Assembly (NCBI GenBank): GCA_017514765.1
Contig: JAFWIU010000010.1
Location: 62,001-126,000 of the forward strand
Direction: 5' to 3'
DNA length: 64,000 nt
Origin: Candidatus Saccharimonadota bacterium
GTDB taxonomy: Bacteria; Patescibacteriota; Saccharimonadia; Saccharimonadales; Saccharimonadaceae
Part shown: one piece after another, positions 7,866 to 14,248 of the stretch
Layout: each line of letters starts with the position of its first letter
Position numbering within the stretch: position 1 is the stretch's first letter
Position numbers and translations under genes: made by a program
Notes under the pieces: generated by a model
Seen by the model: only the letters and a program-made list of their open reading frames with translations
What the model was told of the DNA's origin: nothing
Database searches by the model: none

Positions 7866-7888
7866 ACATACTTGATTCTTGGATCTTA

Positions 7889-7912
7889 CCGCCTGAAAGG
7901 CGGACTTTTTTA
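7889..7912 (+). terminator. Terminator after tRNA-Leu
   Basis: CCGCCT-GAA-AGGCGG followed by ACTTTTTTT. Confidence 0.88.
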
Positions 7913-7937
7913 TTCGCCGAGCGCAGCTCGGAACAAA

Positions 7938-7983
7938 GGCGAAAATGGGCTTGCGGTGCGGGGGTCGCAAGCCCATTTTCGCC
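7938..7983 (+). repeat. Long perfect hairpin with G-rich loop (copy A)
   Basis: Two 18-base arms (7938-7955 and 7966-7983) are perfectly complementary. They enclose a loop closed by a G-T pair that contains TGCGGGGG. There is no T run after it, so it is not a simple terminator. It lies in the intergenic stretch after tRNA-Leu. The intergene 7866-8302 otherwise holds only smaller hairpins (CCGAGC-GCA-GCTCGG at 7917-7931, GCGC-TTTC-GCGC near 8016-8027). Confidence 0.85.
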
Positions 7984-8120
7984 ATTATCCCAAGCTTCGC
8001 TTAGCAATAAAAAAACGCGCTTTCGCGCGAAGATCCTAATTTTTGTTCCGTAATGGTGCGATTATATGATATCGCTAGAACCTATTTTAGCGCAAATAAT
8101 AAATAAGAATTCAGCAAAGG

Positions 8121-8162
8121 GAGCTTTTAGCGGGCTGAAGGGGGCAGCCCGCGTAAAAGCTC
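8121..8162 (+). repeat. Long hairpin with G-rich loop (copy B)
   Basis: A 17-base left arm, GAGCTTTTAGCGGGCTG, pairs with 8145-8162 with one bulged C. The loop is AAGGGGG. The architecture is like copies A, D and E: an outer A/T run, an inner GC-rich block and a G-run loop. The stem sequence is unrelated to the others. Confidence 0.8.
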
Positions 8163-8177
8163 TCTTGCGACAAAGTC

Positions 8178-8217
8178 GCTTTCGGCGAGGCGGGCGCCGG
8201 CGTCCCGCCGGAAAAGC
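8178..8217 (+). repeat. GC-rich imperfect hairpin
   Basis: GCTTT, GGCGGG and GC on the left pair with CG, CCCGCC and AAAAGC on the right, with small bulges, around a CGG core. It lies directly after copy B. Possibly a decayed member of the same family. Confidence 0.55.
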
Positions 8218-8288
8218 CACATCAAAAATGATGAAATTGATATCAGTTGATTGATGGCGGCAGTTGTATTGTGTAGCAATGCAATGTG

Positions 8289-8297
8289 TGCTATAAT
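8289..8297 (+). promoter_or_regulatory. Extended -10 promoter of candidate small RNA
   Basis: TGCTATAAT, with a predicted start at about 8303. No start codon or ribosome site follows, but a terminator does. Confidence 0.7.
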
Positions 8298-8302
8298 GAA
8301 AT

Positions 8303-8402
8303 CACAGAGATTTACTGCCGAAACGCGGTGCCCTGTGCATTCCTTCCTGGACAAGCTCCTGGATAGGTGGTGAATCGCAAATAAAGTCCCTCGGGACTTT
8401 TT
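8303..8402 (+). ncRNA. Candidate small RNA of about 100 nt
   Basis: The sequence is bounded by an extended -10 (8289-8297) and a strong terminator, AAAGTCCC-TC-GGGACTTT plus T run (8383-8403). The body folds into one long irregular hairpin: TGC/GCA, ATTC/GAAT, CTTCC/GGATAG and an apical GGA-CAAGC-TCC (8336-8379). The motif CTGGA with flanking TCC appears twice. No open frame of note. It resembles a bacterial SRP RNA in size and in being a long hairpin, but the conserved GGAAGG-type apex was not found on this strand. It converges tail to tail with the DUF3800 gene. Confidence 0.6.
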
Positions 8403-8404
8403 TG

Positions 8405-9037
8405 TTAATTAATAAGTTCAATGTTGTCAATCAGATTCCTGATTACTTTAATGTAATCGTGTTTCAATCTTTTTGCCTTATCATATTTTGCATTTATGGC
8501 TCCGGCTACCATATCGGCTAACTGAATCAAGACATCATTTCTAGAATCAACTAGACGAAAATTAACCATTCGGCGATTATTGTTATTTATGGTTTTGCGA
8601 ATATCGGCCGTAGATTTCTTACGAAAAATTTTGTTACCACTACCATCAAGGCAAACTCGTGCTAATTTCATATCTTTATAATCATCTAACACCTTTTTTA
8701 TAACATAACCATAAAACGATTCGCTTTTCTTTAAAACAGGTTCAATTATTTTACTTTTATCTACAACAAGAGCACGTATTATGAATTCGTGTTTCTTAAT
8801 GGTGCTAAAAAACAATTTCTTTTGCTCATTGTCCGCACGATGGAATTTGAATTCTCTTTCTTGTTTCCAACCAATTTGTTCTTTTAGCATTTTAATGTTA
8901 GCGCTGGTGTATTCGGCACTAATCTTACTATTAAAGATAACGCAGGCTATCACAAAATAACGGCTAGAGCCTCTATTTAACTTAAAGCCCGGATCTCCAG
9001 AATCATCAACAAAGATTAATTGTTCGTATTTTGACAT
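8405..9037 (-). CDS. DUF3800 domain protein
   Basis: 210 residues with the DUF3800 signature at the N-terminus (LIFVDDSGDPGF at about 7-18), a central KFHRADNE block and a C-terminal LVDSRNDVLIQLADMVAGAI (about 161-180). These acidic positions fit the RNase H-like fold proposed for the family; catalytic activity has not been seen here and is inference. Family members are common in mobile and defence neighbourhoods. The gene has a leaderless-type -10, eight bases from ATG, and ends three bases from the small-RNA terminator. It is more AT-rich than flanking housekeeping genes, which hints at acquisition. Confidence 0.85.
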   Translation of the reverse strand: MSKYEQLIFVDDSGDPGFKLNRGSSRYFVIACVIFNSKISAEYTSANIKMLKEQIGWKQEREFKFHRADNEQKKLFFSTIKKHEFIIRALVVDKSKIIEPVLKKSESFYGYVIKKVLDDYKDMKLARVCLDGSGNKIFRKKSTADIRKTINNNNRRMVNFRLVDSRNDVLIQLADMVAGAINAKYDKAKRLKHDYIKVIRNLIDNIELIN

Positions 9038-9045
9038 ATTCTTTC

Positions 9046-9051
9046 ATTATA
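9046..9051 (-). promoter_or_regulatory. -10 element of the DUF3800 gene
   Basis: TATAAT eight bases before the ATG. It lacks the TG extension found elsewhere, and no Shine-Dalgarno sequence is visible. Confidence 0.55.
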
Positions 9052-9134
9052 TGTTATAAGGGATAAAATAGATAGGACTTTTAAAGAACTAAAAGGTAGT
9101 TAACTACCACCTTTTTCATCTTGAAAAGCTCTAC

Positions 9135-9163
9135 TTGACAATTTTTATTTAATATGATATAAT
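9135..9163 (+). promoter_or_regulatory. Full consensus promoter
   Basis: TTGACA (9135-9140), a 17-base spacer ending in TGA, and TATAAT (9158-9163). It drives the gene at 9205. A second TATAAT at 9195-9200 lies only four bases before that ATG. Confidence 0.85.
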
Positions 9164-9204
9164 GAACTACACTAATTATGGAAAGGGGGTAGGCTATAAT
9201 TACC

Positions 9205-9579
9205 ATGTACATTTCAATAAAGGATGCTAGAGACATTCTAGAGAAGAAGGCATACGATTGGGCTATAGGAGAGCAGAAAAGAATGGGCTGTATGGCAGAA
9301 CCGGTTTCGCTTGAATTCGAATCGGATTTTCTGACAGTCGATAGAGATGGTTGTATTATCTCACTTTTCTATGACCAGAAGAGTAACAAGGCGATGCTAA
9401 GGCGCGATTGGCTTGACGATATGGGAATAAAATATAACATTCTCGTAAACTTGGATGAAATAAAGAAAACTGCGCCATTGTCCGTTGCGCATATGTTGGA
9501 AAATGGAATAAAAGTATACCGTTATTATGACGGACCAACTGGAGGCGTAACAAGGAAGATAAATAAAGAATGGAGATAG
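9205..9579 (+). CDS. Hypothetical protein, 124 residues
   Basis: Not recognised. It is a soluble, charged protein without signal peptide or membrane span. It begins MYISIKDARDILEKKAYDWAI, suggesting an N-terminal helix, then alternating beta-like segments, and ends in a Lys/Arg-rich tail with a GPTGGV turn. It has its own consensus promoter and terminator. GGAAAGGGGG at 9179-9188 is far from the ATG (about 16 bases). It sits in the small accessory block between tRNA-Leu and the sigma4-alphaCTD gene. Confidence 0.65.
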   Translation: MYISIKDARDILEKKAYDWAIGEQKRMGCMAEPVSLEFESDFLTVDRDGCIISLFYDQKSNKAMLRRDWLDDMGIKYNILVNLDEIKKTAPLSVAHMLENGIKVYRYYDGPTGGVTRKINKEWR

Positions 9580-9580
9580 C

Positions 9581-9612
9581 AAAAAAGGGACTCATTTAGA
9601 GCCCCTCTTTTT
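9581..9612. terminator. Bidirectional terminator
   Basis: AAAAAAGGGACTC pairs with GAGCCCCTCTTTTT with mismatches. It separates two converging genes. Confidence 0.75.
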
Positions 9613-9619
9613 ATCTATA

Positions 9620-9991
9620 TTACTGCGCCGCAGATTTTCGCCAATTATCAGGCTCATTGCCCCTTGCTTCTTCCGGTGTACTATGTACGAAACCTTGAGA
9701 ATCTATGTATGATTGTTCGGTTGGCTTTTGGCTGAAATGTTCAGCCGTCACTCTACTAGCACCCAAAGACTGGCTTCCAAGTTTCTGTGCACTCATTCGG
9801 GGTGTAGCGTTGTCATCTAGTTCAGACAAAAGCTTATCCAGAAGTGTTTTTACTTCTTCAATTCGAGCTCTGATTTTTTCATTATCAGGTTTTCTTTCCT
9901 GTTCTGATTCAAGTTGCCCTAGTTCTTCAACTGATTGATCAAAGTATTCCTCCCTAACTTCGTCTACCGGCGTTTTATTAATGTTTTCCAT
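9620..9991 (-). CDS. Hypothetical charged coiled-coil protein
   Basis: 123 residues, Glu-rich, with a likely helical coiled coil at about 15-62 (VEELGQLESEQ ... EEVKTLLDKLLSEL) and a polar, probably disordered C-terminal half. No family recognised and no membrane segment. Start chosen at 9991 because AAAAGGAGA lies just upstream and TGATATAAT about 30 bases upstream. It is transcribed toward the gene at 9205 and shares its terminator. Confidence 0.65.
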   Translation of the reverse strand: MENINKTPVDEVREEYFDQSVEELGQLESEQERKPDNEKIRARIEEVKTLLDKLLSELDDNATPRMSAQKLGSQSLGASRVTAEHFSQKPTEQSYIDSQGFVHSTPEEARGNEPDNWRKSAAQ

Positions 9992-10016
9992 TGTATTATC
10001 TCCTTTTATTTTCTAC

Positions 10017-10025
10017 ATTATATCA
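10017..10025 (-). promoter_or_regulatory. Extended -10 promoter, minus strand
   Basis: TGATATAAT upstream of the gene ending at 9620, with a short leader carrying AAAAGGAGA. Confidence 0.7.
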
Positions 10026-10078
10026 CATTTAAAACAAGAGGACTATCCTTGATTTCTTGAAGAAAATGATGCCGTATC

Positions 10079-10107
10079 TTGACAAATTATAGTGTTTGTG
10101 CTATAAT
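10079..10107 (+). promoter_or_regulatory. Full consensus promoter of the sigma4-alphaCTD gene
   Basis: TTGACA (10079-10084), a 17-base spacer ending in TGC, and TATAAT (10102-10107). The predicted start at about 10114 gives a leader of about 170 nt, unusually long for this window. Confidence 0.88.
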
Positions 10108-10114
10108 TAAAGTG

Positions 10115-10151
10115 TTGAGCGAGGAAGCTCAAGTCTAGCACCAAGGAGGTG
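10115..10151 (+). promoter_or_regulatory. Leader hairpins, the second sequestering a ribosome site
   Basis: TTGAGC-GAGGAA-GCTCAA (10115-10132) is followed by CACC-AAGGA-GGTG (10139-10151). The second hairpin holds the AAGGAGGTG Shine-Dalgarno sequence of the leader peptide in its loop and stem. Confidence 0.6.
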
Positions 10152-10157
10152 AGTACA

Positions 10158-10226
10158 TTGAAAATTTTAAGAAAGGAGAATTGTTATTATCTTGGGTTTT
10201 GCCCCTTATTCCCTATCTCATTTTAG
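10158..10226 (+). CDS. Putative 22-residue leader peptide
   Basis: TTG start seven bases after AAGGAGGTG; the reading frame encodes a short peptide beginning KILRKENCYY and ending FPISF, with a TAG stop. Its stop overlaps a hairpin at 10221-10239. The position between a strong promoter and the regulator gene suggests translational coupling or attenuation. The peptide itself is not recognised. Too short to be sure from sequence alone. Confidence 0.5.
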   Translation: MKILRKENCYYLGFCPLFPISF

Positions 10227-10239
10227 GCTACGCCTGAAA
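10221..10239 (+). promoter_or_regulatory. Attenuator-like hairpin at the leader-peptide stop
   Basis: TTTTAGGC-TAC-GCCTGAAA followed by TTTTA. A stalled or terminating ribosome on the leader peptide would cover its left arm. Confidence 0.45.
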
Positions 10240-10284
10240 TTTTACATAGATTCACTTCGAACATAGTTTATGGAGGAAAAACAC

Positions 10285-10965
10285 TTGAAAAAACCATCAA
10301 ACGAAGTATTGAAAATCGAAGGTAGCACAAATAACGTTATTATGGAGGTAGAAAACATGGAAAAAACTCAGAAGTCCCTATTTATCGACATTATGACTCT
10401 GCGCGTTTGGATGCTTTATGCAGCTATTCTTGGCTCATCACCGACAATGAGTCGCGAAGAACTCTTTTCCGGTGATAAACCAGCTGTCAGCAGCGATGAG
10501 TTTGAAAAACTGATAGCGATTATAAACACTTTACCGAAGAATGCACGAGTCGTATTGATCTTGCGTTTTGGTCTTATGGATGGGAAGACTAGAAGTCTCG
10601 AAGACGTTGGCAAGGAGCTTAATATTACTCGTGAACGCGCTAGGCAGCTCGAGGCGAAAGCCCTGAGGATAATGCGAAGCCCCAGTCAGTTATGCAAACT
10701 TCCGGCACTCTTCGGATTTGTTCCCCCAGTGGAACCAAAATCTGGCATTGAAGATGTCAATGCCGATACCGATATCATCAATCTGGGCCTTAGCATTAGG
10801 ACATACAACTGCCTGAAACAATTCGCTCACATTGACACAGTTGGGGAAATCCTTGATTACCCAAAGGAGGATTGGCCGAAAATTAAGAATCTTGGTCACA
10901 AAGCTACTTTGGAAATTCAGGAAAGAATGCGCACTGTTGGCTACCCGGAGTTCAGTGTTGAATAA
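10285..10965 (+). CDS. Sigma-70 region 4 / RNA polymerase alpha-CTD fusion regulator
   Basis: 226 residues from TTG 10285 (GGAGG eight bases upstream); an internal ATG at 10357, with its own GGAGGT site, would give 202. Residues about 79-133 match RpoD region 4: [15 protein letters not shown], then [25 protein letters not shown], the -35-binding helix-turn-helix. Residues about 163-219 match the alpha C-terminal domain: [14 protein letters not shown] and [10 protein letters not shown], keeping the Arg, Asn, Cys, Gly and Lys positions that contact UP-element DNA in E. coli alpha. Sigma region 2 is absent, so it cannot be a complete sigma factor. Inference: it bridges -35/UP DNA and polymerase, or replaces sigma region 4. 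It has a consensus promoter and a structured leader. Confidence 0.85.
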   Translation: MKKPSNEVLKIEGSTNNVIMEVENMEKTQKSLFIDIMTLRVWMLYAAILGSSPTMSREELFSGDKPAVSSDEFEKLIAIINTLPKNARVVLILRFGLMDGKTRSLEDVGKELNITRERARQLEAKALRIMRSPSQLCKLPALFGFVPPVEPKSGIEDVNADTDIINLGLSIRTYNCLKQFAHIDTVGEILDYPKEDWPKIKNLGHKATLEIQERMRTVGYPEFSVE

Positions 10966-11045
10966 TCAGGAGTAGTATATTGACCTGCTCGTTAACCCGT
11001 TTACTCTTCCTTTCTTAAAATAATTGCTCTTATGATTTTAAGAGC

Positions 11046-11077
11046 AAAAAGTCCCCGGCAGCCAGTCGGGGCTTTTT
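11046..11077 (+). terminator. Terminator after the sigma4-alphaCTD gene
   Basis: AAAAAGTCCCCG pairs with CGGGGCTTTTT (one mismatch) and carries a T run. It is preceded by a small GCTCTT/AAGAGC hairpin. Confidence 0.85.
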
Positions 11078-11103
11078 GCTATGGCAAGAGAAAATGTTTT
11101 TAT

Positions 11104-11139
11104 TTTCTGGCGGGGCGGGCGGGGGCGCCCCGCCAGAAA
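11104..11139 (+). repeat. Perfect hairpin with GGCGGGGG loop (copy D)
   Basis: 14-base arms, TTTCTGGCGGGGCG and its exact complement, enclose the eight-base loop GGCGGGGG (11118-11125). The intergene 10966-11368 holds this element, copy E and two terminators, with no gene seen. Confidence 0.88.
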
Positions 11140-11155
11140 GCGACTTCGGATTCAA

Positions 11156-11196
11156 GGATTTTCGCAGGCTGGGCGGGGGGCAGCCTGCGAAAATCC
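11156..11196 (+). repeat. Perfect hairpin with GGCGGGGGG loop (copy E)
   Basis: 16-base arms, GGATTTTCGCAGGCTG and its exact complement, enclose the loop GGCGGGGGG (11172-11180). The loop is nearly identical to copy D, but the stem is different. Confidence 0.88.
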
Positions 11197-11276
11197 GATC
11201 TATTTATCATAAGTAGTAAAATAAGTTCGAGCGGAATTATAAAACCGCACCAAAACTGCACAATTTTCAGTTAGTT

Positions 11277-11296
11277 CGCCCGCAGGGCGATTTTTT
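11277..11296 (+). terminator. Short terminator
   Basis: CGCCC-GCA-GGGCG followed by ATTTTTT. It insulates the next gene from the hairpin region. Confidence 0.7.
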
Positions 11297-11368
11297 ATTC
11301 TGGTTTTTAAGTTTGACTTAAAAGAATGGTGGTAAAATCAAAATATAAACATTTAAATGGAGAACACT

Positions 11369-11638
11369 ATGGAAAATGATATTACAAATGAGAAGAAAGA
11401 TATGGCAAAGGACAAAATAATCCTGTTTGTGATCGGCGTGCTGGTCGGTGCGGTGATTTCGACAGCAGCGTTCTTTGTCTACGTTAAGACTTTAGGAACC
11501 AGTAGTACCACTGGTGGTTCATCGCAACAAATGCCAGGTGGGACACCACCAGAAATGCCAAGTGGCGATAACCCTGGAAATAGCCAGGGCGGTACACCGC
11601 CAGAAATGCCTTCTAATAATTCCAGCAATAATAACTGA
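11369..11638 (+). CDS. Small membrane-anchored protein with PPEMP repeats
   Basis: 89 residues from the ATG at 11369 (GGAG six bases upstream; the ATG at 11357 overlaps that site). A cytoplasmic charged start is followed by one membrane segment at about 17-39 and an outside tail with two GGTPPEMPS repeats, rich in Pro, Gly, Ser and Asn. It is 20 bases ahead of the large beta-helix protein, with which it is probably co-transcribed. No family recognised; a partner or anchor for the next protein is a guess. Confidence 0.65.
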   Translation: MENDITNEKKDMAKDKIILFVIGVLVGAVISTAAFFVYVKTLGTSSTTGGSSQQMPGGTPPEMPSGDNPGNSQGGTPPEMPSNNSSNNN

Positions 11639-11658
11639 AGACCAGGGAGGAGGGCATA

Positions 11659-13008
11659 ATGAAAGATAAGCAGAATTTGACTTATACAGCTATAATCATG
11701 GCACTGGTAGTAACTCTTGGAGTGCTATGGTTCTTGATTGTTGATACAGTGAATACTGATTACGTCGCCAATAATGGTAATGTGCCAGTGATGAACAGTA
11801 GTGGCGGTAGTGGCGACTCTGCCTCATATTCCGCCGTCAAAGAGATCACGACGGACGAGACTATCAGTAGCGGGGATTATGGCTCTACTAATACCGACGA
11901 GAACGCCATTTCTGTCTCTGGTGACATTACCGCTACCTTATCAAATATCAGTGTGACTAAGTCCGGCGATTCCGACGGTGGTGACAGTACCAGTTTTTAC
12001 GGCACCAATTCTGCTATTATCGCGAAAGACGGCGCTACTCTCAATATCAAAAACGCCACCATCACTACCGACGCCACCGGCGCCAATGGCGTGTTTAGCT
12101 ATGGTGGTTCTGCGACCACTAATAATTCATCCTCTGATGGTACCACAGTGAATATTTCCGATTCCACCATTACCACGAAAAAAGACGGTTCCGGTGGTAT
12201 TATGACTACTGGCGGTGGTATTATGAACGCCGAAAACCTCACTATTGCTACCGCCGGCACTTCTAGCGCCGCTATTCGCTCAGATCGTGGTGGTGGCACG
12301 GTCACAGTTAATAAAGGTGCCTACAAAACCACCGGCAAAGGCTCCCCAACCATCTACTCCACAGCCGACATCACTGTGAAAAATGCCACTCTCGTCTCTA
12401 CAGCTTCTGAAGGGGTCGTAATTGAAGGCAAAAATAGCGTGACACTCGAAAGTGTCGATTTGACCGACACAAATAATACTTTAAACGGCCAATCCACCAC
12501 TTATAAAAACATCTTCCTTTACCAGTCCATGTCTGGCGATGCGGCCTCTGGCGAAGCAGTCTTCTCTGCCAAAGATTCCACTATCACCACCAATCAAGGC
12601 GACAGTTTCTACGTTACCAATACAACTGCAACTATTAACCTTGAAAACAACAAAATCGTTAACAATGATTCCACTGGTAACTTCCTCCGTATCCAGGCTG
12701 ATTCTTGGGGGAATTCTGGCAGCAACGGCGGCACAGTTACCTTGAACCTGACCAACCAATCCGCCAAAGGAAACATCTTGGTGGATTCTATCTCCACCCT
12801 TACTATGAATCTAAAGAGCGGTTCGTCGTTTAAAGGCACGATTAACGGTGATAATACTGGCGATATTTCACTTACTCTCGATAGCTCCAGCACTCTTACT
12901 CTTACTGTCGACACTTACGTAAAGTCCCTCACTAACGCCGATGCCACCAATAGCAATATCGACCTCAATGGCTACAAACTTTACGTAAACGGAGTGGAAT
13001 TGAAATAG
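11659..13008 (+). CDS. Surface beta-helix protein, Thr/Ser/Asn-rich
   Basis: 449 residues with an N-terminal signal anchor at about 10-30, then a long region of repeating short beta-strands with alternating Thr, Ser, Asn, Asp and Gly (for example ATLNIKNATITTDATGANGV, TTVNISDSTITTKKDGSGGI). This layout is typical of right-handed beta-helix adhesins. No catalytic motif or C-terminal sorting signal was seen. Codons end in C much more often (ACC, GCC, TCC) than in flanking genes, which suggests acquisition or high expression. GGGAGGAGG lies just upstream of ATG 11659. Likely a host- or matrix-binding surface protein; ligand unknown. Confidence 0.72.
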   Translation: MKDKQNLTYTAIIMALVVTLGVLWFLIVDTVNTDYVANNGNVPVMNSSGGSGDSASYSAVKEITTDETISSGDYGSTNTDENAISVSGDITATLSNISVTKSGDSDGGDSTSFYGTNSAIIAKDGATLNIKNATITTDATGANGVFSYGGSATTNNSSSDGTTVNISDSTITTKKDGSGGIMTTGGGIMNAENLTIATAGTSSAAIRSDRGGGTVTVNKGAYKTTGKGSPTIYSTADITVKNATLVSTASEGVVIEGKNSVTLESVDLTDTNNTLNGQSTTYKNIFLYQSMSGDAASGEAVFSAKDSTITTNQGDSFYVTNTTATINLENNKIVNNDSTGNFLRIQADSWGNSGSNGGTVTLNLTNQSAKGNILVDSISTLTMNLKSGSSFKGTINGDNTGDISLTLDSSSTLTLTVDTYVKSLTNADATNSNIDLNGYKLYVNGVELK

Positions 13009-13017
13009 AGTAATTCA

Positions 13018-13061
13018 AAAATAGGTAATTAGACTCAGCTATAACTGACGTAGCCTATTTT
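13018..13061. terminator. Possible shared terminator
   Basis: AAAATAGG and CCTATTTT pair across a 28-base loop between converging genes. The right arm covers the stop codon of the ABC permease gene. Confidence 0.45.
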
Positions 13062-14248
13062 CGTCCCCGCAGGAACTTGGGTTTCGCAATATTGAAGTTG
13101 ATGGCGTTTTTCTGGAAGGTGGTGATGGCAAGGCGGATGGCGATAACCGAGGAGACGATTACCACACCGATGCCAATACAGAATTCTGGAATCGAAATGG
13201 TACCGAAGCCATTTCTGAGCATCAAGGCGATAGGAGCGGAGAATGGGAAATAGGTGAAGAACTGCACAATGAAGTTCGGCTCGGTGGCCATGAAGAGCGA
13301 CATGAAGTAGAGTGGCAAGACCATTACGATGATAGCTGGGCCGATAAAGGACGAAGCGTCGCGGGCGGTGGAAACGAGGGAGCCCACAAAAGTACAGACA
13401 CCAGCATAGAAAACTGACGAAGCAATAAACAGAATGATACTGAGCGTGATGGAAATTGGGTCGATTTCGATGCTTGATAATATGCCGCTGATAAAAGCGT
13501 TGTCGCAATTAGCGAAGATGAGAAGTAGAACCGGTACAACAAGCACTACAACTTGAATTAGACCAAGTACGAGCAAGGCAATGATTTTGCCGACAATGAG
13601 GTGCTTGGAGGAAATAGAAGTGAGAATCATCTCGCTGATGCGGTTTTCCTTCTCTTCAACTACGGTGAGGAGGAAGCGGTTGCCACAAAGCGCAATAAAC
13701 ATGAAGAAAACGATACCGATAAAGAACGGGATAATGGCTTTGCCGAGGGCGTTGGCGTCGCTGCCGTCCTTGGTGAGTTTATTGTCGACAATTTCGTAAC
13801 CGTTGGTAAGAGCAATCACGTCAAGTGCGTCAACACGGCTGGCAGCGTCTTGGGTCATGATTGCGTTCAAGATACTGGCGTCGTTATTAAAGATTTCGAG
13901 ACCCTCGGAAATGTGATAAAACTCAGCCTTTTTATTCTCGGCGAAGTCAGCGGGGATGTAGAAGTAGTAGTCTACCTCGCCGTTTTTGACCATTTCGATA
14001 CCTTTATCCTTGTCGTCGTGTACGAGATAGGGAACCCGTTTAGATAAAACACCAGCGTCGTCGATAATGGCGATTTTGGAGTTTTCGTCGAAAGCGGGTT
14101 CTTCCTCAACGTGGGCGGAAGTAACGAAACTGACAAAGTAAATCAAGCCAATCATAAATGGAATAAGGAGGGTTGCGGCCCAGAAGGCAGGTTTCTTGAG
14201 TTGTCGCATGATTTCGAATTTGGCAACCCGCATAGTAAACTTATTCAT
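13055..14248 (-). CDS. ABC-2 type transporter permease (NatB-like)
   Basis: 397 residues from ATG 14248, with CGGAGGTGA as ribosome site; its ATG overlaps the stop of the upstream ATPase gene (ATGAATAA). One membrane segment at about 21-42 precedes a large external domain (about 45-170), then five or six further spans from about 180. The motif VEEKENRISEMILTSISSKHLIVGKI is characteristic of ABC-2 permeases of the sodium-efflux/export type (NatB, YhaP). Family role: export of ions, lipids, peptides or antimicrobials. Substrate cannot be told from sequence. It is encoded tail to tail with the beta-helix protein. Confidence 0.88.
   Translation of the reverse strand: MNKFTMRVAKFEIMRQLKKPAFWAATLLIPFMIGLIYFVSFVTSAHVEEEPAFDENSKIAIIDDAGVLSKRVPYLVHDDKDKGIEMVKNGEVDYYFYIPADFAENKKAEFYHISEGLEIFNNDASILNAIMTQDAASRVDALDVIALTNGYEIVDNKLTKDGSDANALGKAIIPFFIGIVFFMFIALCGNRFLLTVVEEKENRISEMILTSISSKHLIVGKIIALLVLGLIQVVVLVVPVLLLIFANCDNAFISGILSSIEIDPISITLSIILFIASSVFYAGVCTFVGSLVSTARDASSFIGPAIIVMVLPLYFMSLFMATEPNFIVQFFTYFPFSAPIALMLRNGFGTISIPEFCIGIGVVIVSSVIAIRLAITTFQKNAINFNIAKPKFLRGRK

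Noticed and set aside
7711-8053. Several open frames across tRNA-Leu on both strands
   Set aside because: They read through the tRNA gene and the hairpin region and have no coding character.
8066-8254. 62-codon Arg/Ala-rich frame after tRNA-Leu
   Set aside because: It is created by reading through two GC-rich hairpins; it has no ribosome site or family resemblance.
8303-8402. Identification of the small RNA as SRP RNA
   Set aside because: The conserved apical GGAAGG-type motif and the asymmetric loop are not visible on the plus strand. The minus strand has a faint likeness (GGAAGGAAUGCA) but lacks a matching promoter.
7663-8404. CRISPR array or tandem repeat array
   Set aside because: Hairpin stems differ from one another and there is no regular repeat-spacer spacing; no cas genes in the window.
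11032-11274. 80-codon frame across hairpins D and E
   Set aside because: It begins in a terminator and spans two perfect inverted repeats; not a gene.
7781-11300. Integrated element with attL/attR at tRNA-Leu
   Set aside because: No second copy of the tRNA 3' end was found downstream and there is no integrase gene.
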